The position numbers and the translations under genes were made by a program. From NCBI GenBank assembly GCA_025786725.1, contig JAHLTZ010000128.1:1-24563 (forward strand): a DNA stretch of 24,563 nt, read 5' to 3'. Under the pieces are notes generated by a model. It had not been told where the DNA came from, ran no database searches, and worked only from the letters and a program-made list of their open reading frames with translations. Shown here piece by piece: positions 21,015 to 24,563 of the stretch; position 1 is the stretch's first letter, and each line of letters begins with the position of its first letter. This DNA is from Syncephalis fuscata. Lineage: Eukaryota; Zoopagomycota; Zoopagomycetes; Zoopagales; Piptocephalidaceae.

Positions 21015-24000
21015 ATGCCGGCACAGATATCGGTACTGCCTTTTATCGGTCAGCTATTTGCTTTGCAACTACCGCCATACTTTTATCCACTGCTCTTGGC
21101 CTTTTGCGTTCTATTTGCCAATTCATTTGGATTCTCTTTCTCATTTACTCGACAACCAGCCTCTTCGTCGTCGTCTTCTTCTTCTTCTTCTTCTTCGTCG
21201 TCGTCGTCTTCGTCGTCTTCAGATTCGGCCACTGCTACCGGCAGCAGTGTTTCTCGAACGGCAAATAATTTACGCCGACGCCCGTTTTTCTTATCCGTAG
21301 TGCCAGTAGCACTACCACCAGTAGCATCACCAGTCGAGATGGTCTCGTGGGAACAGGTCAAGCACGAAGTAGTCCAATTTAAAGCGGCTCTACCACGTAC
21401 AGTTGCGTTGCGCGATATACAATTCGATCCACTACTTCGTCGAGCCTATTTTCTAGGACTAGACCCGTATGGCGATGTTCGTAGCAATTCGATTTATTAC
21501 ACAAATATTACGGCACCACAAAACAATCTAAATACAAATCCATCGACCGTATTCGCCACAAATACTCTGTCATTGGGTACTTAAAGCATTAGTGAATTAT
21601 GAATGTAGTATGGATACTAATTGAATAATGATTTACATGCTAGATGAATGTACCACAGCAACAACCGTTACAACTAATAAGCAACAGTCCAATGAGCCTG
21701 AGAATGATAGTGATAGTGATAACACAGCGACGATAACGTCAGAAACAGTAACTATTGCGGCTACAGATACTCTTTTAGAGACACAAGCGGTGACGCCACA
21801 ATTATCCAACCGAGGATGGCAGCATGCATTACCCATGAATTGGTTACGGGACCATTGGCAAACAGGCTATCAATAGAAGAGCAATTGAATAAAGAACGAC
21901 GTCGTCTATCGTCTGTAGATGGTATATCACATTTTCAAGTAGATTGGCCATCACGACGACTAATATTTTCATATGGACATGAAATCTATTACGCACAATT
22001 ACCCTCCACTATGGTAAATTCGTGTAATATTAGTATTAGTTGCAGTAGTTAATTAATACTGTTATTTAGGATGCTAATCCACTATTAAATCCGATAAAAA
22101 TCACCCAAAATGCGATAGAAGATTCTCGTTTTGATCCTAAATTAGGTGGCCAAAATCATGATCTTATTGCATTTGTACGTCATCGAGATTTGTGGATCAG
22201 TACACTGAATGGTGTAGAGACTCAACTTACCTTTACCGGTGATACACCGAGTATGAGTAGCGGTTTAGCCGAATTTGTTATTCAGGTAGGCTATAATAGA
22301 CGAGTTTACAACATAATATGAATTATAATTGGTATAGGAAGAGTTTGGTCGATTTACCGGATATTACTGGTCCCCAACGCAACATAAAGAAAAAGACCAT
22401 ACAGGCCATACGAAAGAAGAATTTATACTGTACACTGAGGTGGATGAATCAGCCGTAGAATGTGTCCATATTCCTCGAACAGGCACACAGAGAGATCATG
22501 AAGTACATCGATATCCACGGGCTGGTGAGTATCGATAAATCAATTAAACGATTTAATTAATACAGTGTACTTTAGGTGGTAGTAATGCCAGTGTAGAACT
22601 ATGTCTAGTCAGATTTCATTTAAATGAAGGATCAGTTGATAAAGTGAGTTGATTTAATATAGAATAAACAGATAATTTATACATGATCATGATTAGTATA
22701 CGAATTCAATTGAAAGACTATGGGGTAAAAACAATTTAAAGCAGCTTTTCCCTTGGTATGAATATATGGTTAGATTTGGATGGCTAGACGATGGTGTAAA
22801 GTAAGTAGAATGTATAGTAATATTTATATACTTATTGCAATATAGTATATGGGTTCAGTTATTGGATCGTAAACAACAGAGAACAGTGTTTGTACGTGTG
22901 CCTATTGCATGTTTTTCACCAACAAATGATACTGCCACAGATGAAACAGTTGAGTTGCTGTATGAAGAATCAAGTCTATATTGGATTAATGTAAGTTGTA
23001 GTTAACAACAACAATAATAATAATAACAAATATACATATAAACAACCAATTAACGATTTAATGAAAAGATTACCGATATTATACATTTTATACAAACGCC
23101 TAATGACTACAATGACCAGCATACAATATTTCTAATGGCCAGTGAACAGTCTGGTGTTCGACAGATTTATCGTATTGTGACAAATGATGGTGTTTGGCAG
23201 TCTACACCAATTACCCACCTCAATTGCATGTTATTAACTCGCCCATTGGTATTGATACACAGTTACAGCAGATCTATTTCATGGCCAAGTCGGATACGCC
23301 ACTTGAGACTTATTTATGGAGTACTCAAATGGCATGTCATGCAGATGATGGTCAGCACGACAACTAACTGGACGTGGTCGATCGGTGATGTCATTCTTTG
23401 TTGATGCTACTTCCAATGTGGTGGCTGTACAGACATCTAATGCACGTGATGGCATGACATGGGAACTATTAAGTATACTTCCAGAGGAGACACCACAGTT
23501 AGCATTAATTAATCGGATAATGACACTTGAACGACATTCACTTACACCGGTGCCTGAATTCTTTGAATTTACAGCAGATAGTGGTAATAATATTGGTTGA
23601 TATGACAATTGAATGGATGAAATATTTATTAATTAACATTGATAGGTGTTACACTTTATGGCTGTTACTATAAGCCTGATGGCTATGAGCCTGATGCCCG
23701 TTATCCAACACTGCTTCACATCTACGGTGGCCCATGTTCTCAGCTAGTGACCGATGAGTTTAAATATCCTCGCCATTTACGTTTGCATTTGGCGGCTCGA
23801 CTTGGATTTGCCGTGGTGATTATCGATGGTCGTGGTTCAAGTAATCGTGGTCTTGGCTTTGAATCGGCACTTAAAGGGAAATTAGGCCATGTTGAACTAT
23901 CTGATCAACTTGTCGGCTTGCGATGGCTAGCTCGTGAACACGGCATTATTGATCTTGATCGCATAGCTATTGCTGGATGGTCCTACGGTAAACTATGCAT

Positions 24001-24487
24001 TACTCACTAGTAGTATACATACTAATACCGGCTGTAATGACTAGGTGGCTATCTATCGCTTATGGGCCTTGCTTTGTATCCAGACGTTTTTAAAATGGCC
24101 ATTGCTGGTGCACCGGTCACTTCGTGGCAAGAATATGACTCGGCCTACACCGAGCGATATATGGGATTGCCCTTGGATAACGCAAGAGGATACAAACTAA
24201 GCTCTATTATGAATTATATTGATTATTTTCCCAACGAGTAAGTCTAATTTGTAGTTAATGTTGTGGAACTAATATAGAGTAGAGAGAATCGTTTACTAGT
24301 AGTGCATGGATTGATGGATGAGAATGTGCATTTTACCCACACAGAACGACTTATTAATGCGTTGATAAAACGAGATAAGCCTCATGGTATTCAGATTTAT
24401 CCAGGTGAACGACATGGACTACGTAGTGCCGATGCAAACGAGCACTATGAAACGCTAATGTTCTGGTGGCTACTTAATCATTTGTAG
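21015..24487 (+). CDS. DPP8/DPP9-like prolyl dipeptidyl peptidase (S9B), 11 exons
   Basis: A serine protease removing N-terminal Xaa-Pro/Ala dipeptides. Exons: 21015-21576, 21644-22013, 22070-22285, 22338-22524, 22576-22643, 22697-22800, 22846-22990, 23069-23595, 23646-23987, 24045-24237 and 24283-24487. The propeller carries EEQLNKERRRLSSVDGI, ISTLNGVETQLTF, EEFGRFTGYYWSP (the EE pair is 384-385) and IYFMAKSDTPLE. The hydrolase has TLLHIYGGP, GWSYGG (Ser840, whose last Gly codon is split by an intron), APVTSW, YTERYMG, LMDENVHF (Asp918) and GERHGLRS (His950). The 78- and 32-residue triad spacing equals that of human DPP8 as I recall it. Three single-base deletions are required (near 21867, 23212 and 23357); allowing for them gives 2922 nt and 973 residues. 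The first 108 residues are atypical: a hydrophobic stretch at about 20-42, then 20 serines, then a basic LRRR. It could be membrane-anchored, unlike soluble animal DPP8/9. The ATG at 21015 is the first in frame, but an upstream exon cannot be excluded. Confidence 0.93.
21162..21221 (+). repeat. TCN trinucleotide tract coding 20 serines
   Basis: An uninterrupted run of TCT/TCG codons ending in TCA encodes residues 50-69 of the DPP-like protein. The opposite strand gives an acidic open frame (21083-21361), which is only the shadow of this repeat. Confidence 0.92.
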
Positions 24488-24563
24488 TCGTATAAAATTA
24501 CAAGTATATGGTTATTTTGCATCAATTTGTACTTTTTAACGCGAAACTGTAGCGTATTTATTA
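24488..24563. other. 3' flank of the DPP gene to the window end
   Basis: Seventy-six bases follow the TAG stop. No AATAAA is present before the window ends in TATTTATTA, so the transcript end is probably outside the window or uses a variant signal. Confidence 0.5.

Noticed and set aside
21083-21361. Minus-strand acidic open frame opposite the DPP first exon
   Set aside because: Its Glu/Asp run is the complement of the serine codon tract. The plus strand has a conserved protein.
23279-23608. Minus-strand 109-residue open frame in the DPP gene
   Set aside because: It lies opposite exon 8, whose plus-strand frames (after two 1-base shifts) match the DPP family throughout.
1-24563. tRNA, rRNA or CRISPR features
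   Set aside because: No T-arm GGTTCRANTCC with a foldable cloverleaf, no rRNA-like conserved stretch and no spaced short direct repeats were seen.

Overview
This is nuclear DNA of a eukaryote. Coding regions are cut into many exons by short introns, mostly 45-80 nt. Nearly all are GT-AG with GTAAGT-like donors, AT-rich bodies, TACTAAC/CTAAT-like branch sites and TAG/CAG acceptors. Intergenic DNA is very AT-rich. The WDR59 homologue has the layout and motif style I associate with fungal members: an N-terminal RDVALAS..GLHIVDL segment, a DPVEVRWSPH blade, an RWD domain and a C-terminal Cys-rich finger. My best guess is an early-diverging fungus or a close small-intron relative. That is an inference from memory of families, not a search result.

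Layout. (1) 253-1373, minus strand: an uncharacterised three-exon gene with about nine copies of an acidic 18-residue repeat encoded by a 54-bp minisatellite. (2) 1374-3872: non-coding DNA holding an inverted copy (A) of a dispersed repeat. (3) 3873-5414, minus: a complete seven-exon aldo-keto reductase of 320 residues with an intact catalytic tetrad and one GC-AG intron. (4) 5563-10484, plus: an 18-exon WDR59-type (fungal Sea3/Mtc5) subunit of the GATOR2/SEACAT complex, divergent from the reductase across only 148 bp. (5) 10.5-21.0 kb: about 10.5 kb without a recognisable gene but full of repeat structure. It has a 1.64-kb imperfect palindrome with two tandem units in each arm, an old direct duplication (about 14.6-15.8 kb and 17.3-18.8 kb), repeat copies B, C and D, and a roughly 170-nt tandem module. 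(6) 21015-24487, plus: an 11-exon DPP8/DPP9-like prolyl dipeptidase with triad Ser840/Asp918/His950, the EE substrate motif, and an unusual N-terminal extension with a hydrophobic segment and 20 serines.

All three long genes with frame problems show the same pattern. Single-base deletions break the frame at four places in the WDR59 gene and three in the DPP gene, and plus and minus 1-nt changes occur inside the minisatellite. Supplying one base at each place gives whole-codon lengths (1287 and 973 residues) with conserved domains on both sides. Uncorrected single-molecule sequencing errors are therefore more likely than pseudogenes. The genes do not form an obvious pathway: TORC1 nutrient signalling, carbonyl reduction and N-terminal peptide trimming are independent housekeeping roles. 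The most unusual structures are the nested palindrome and the repeat family with a conserved TGACRTCA core.
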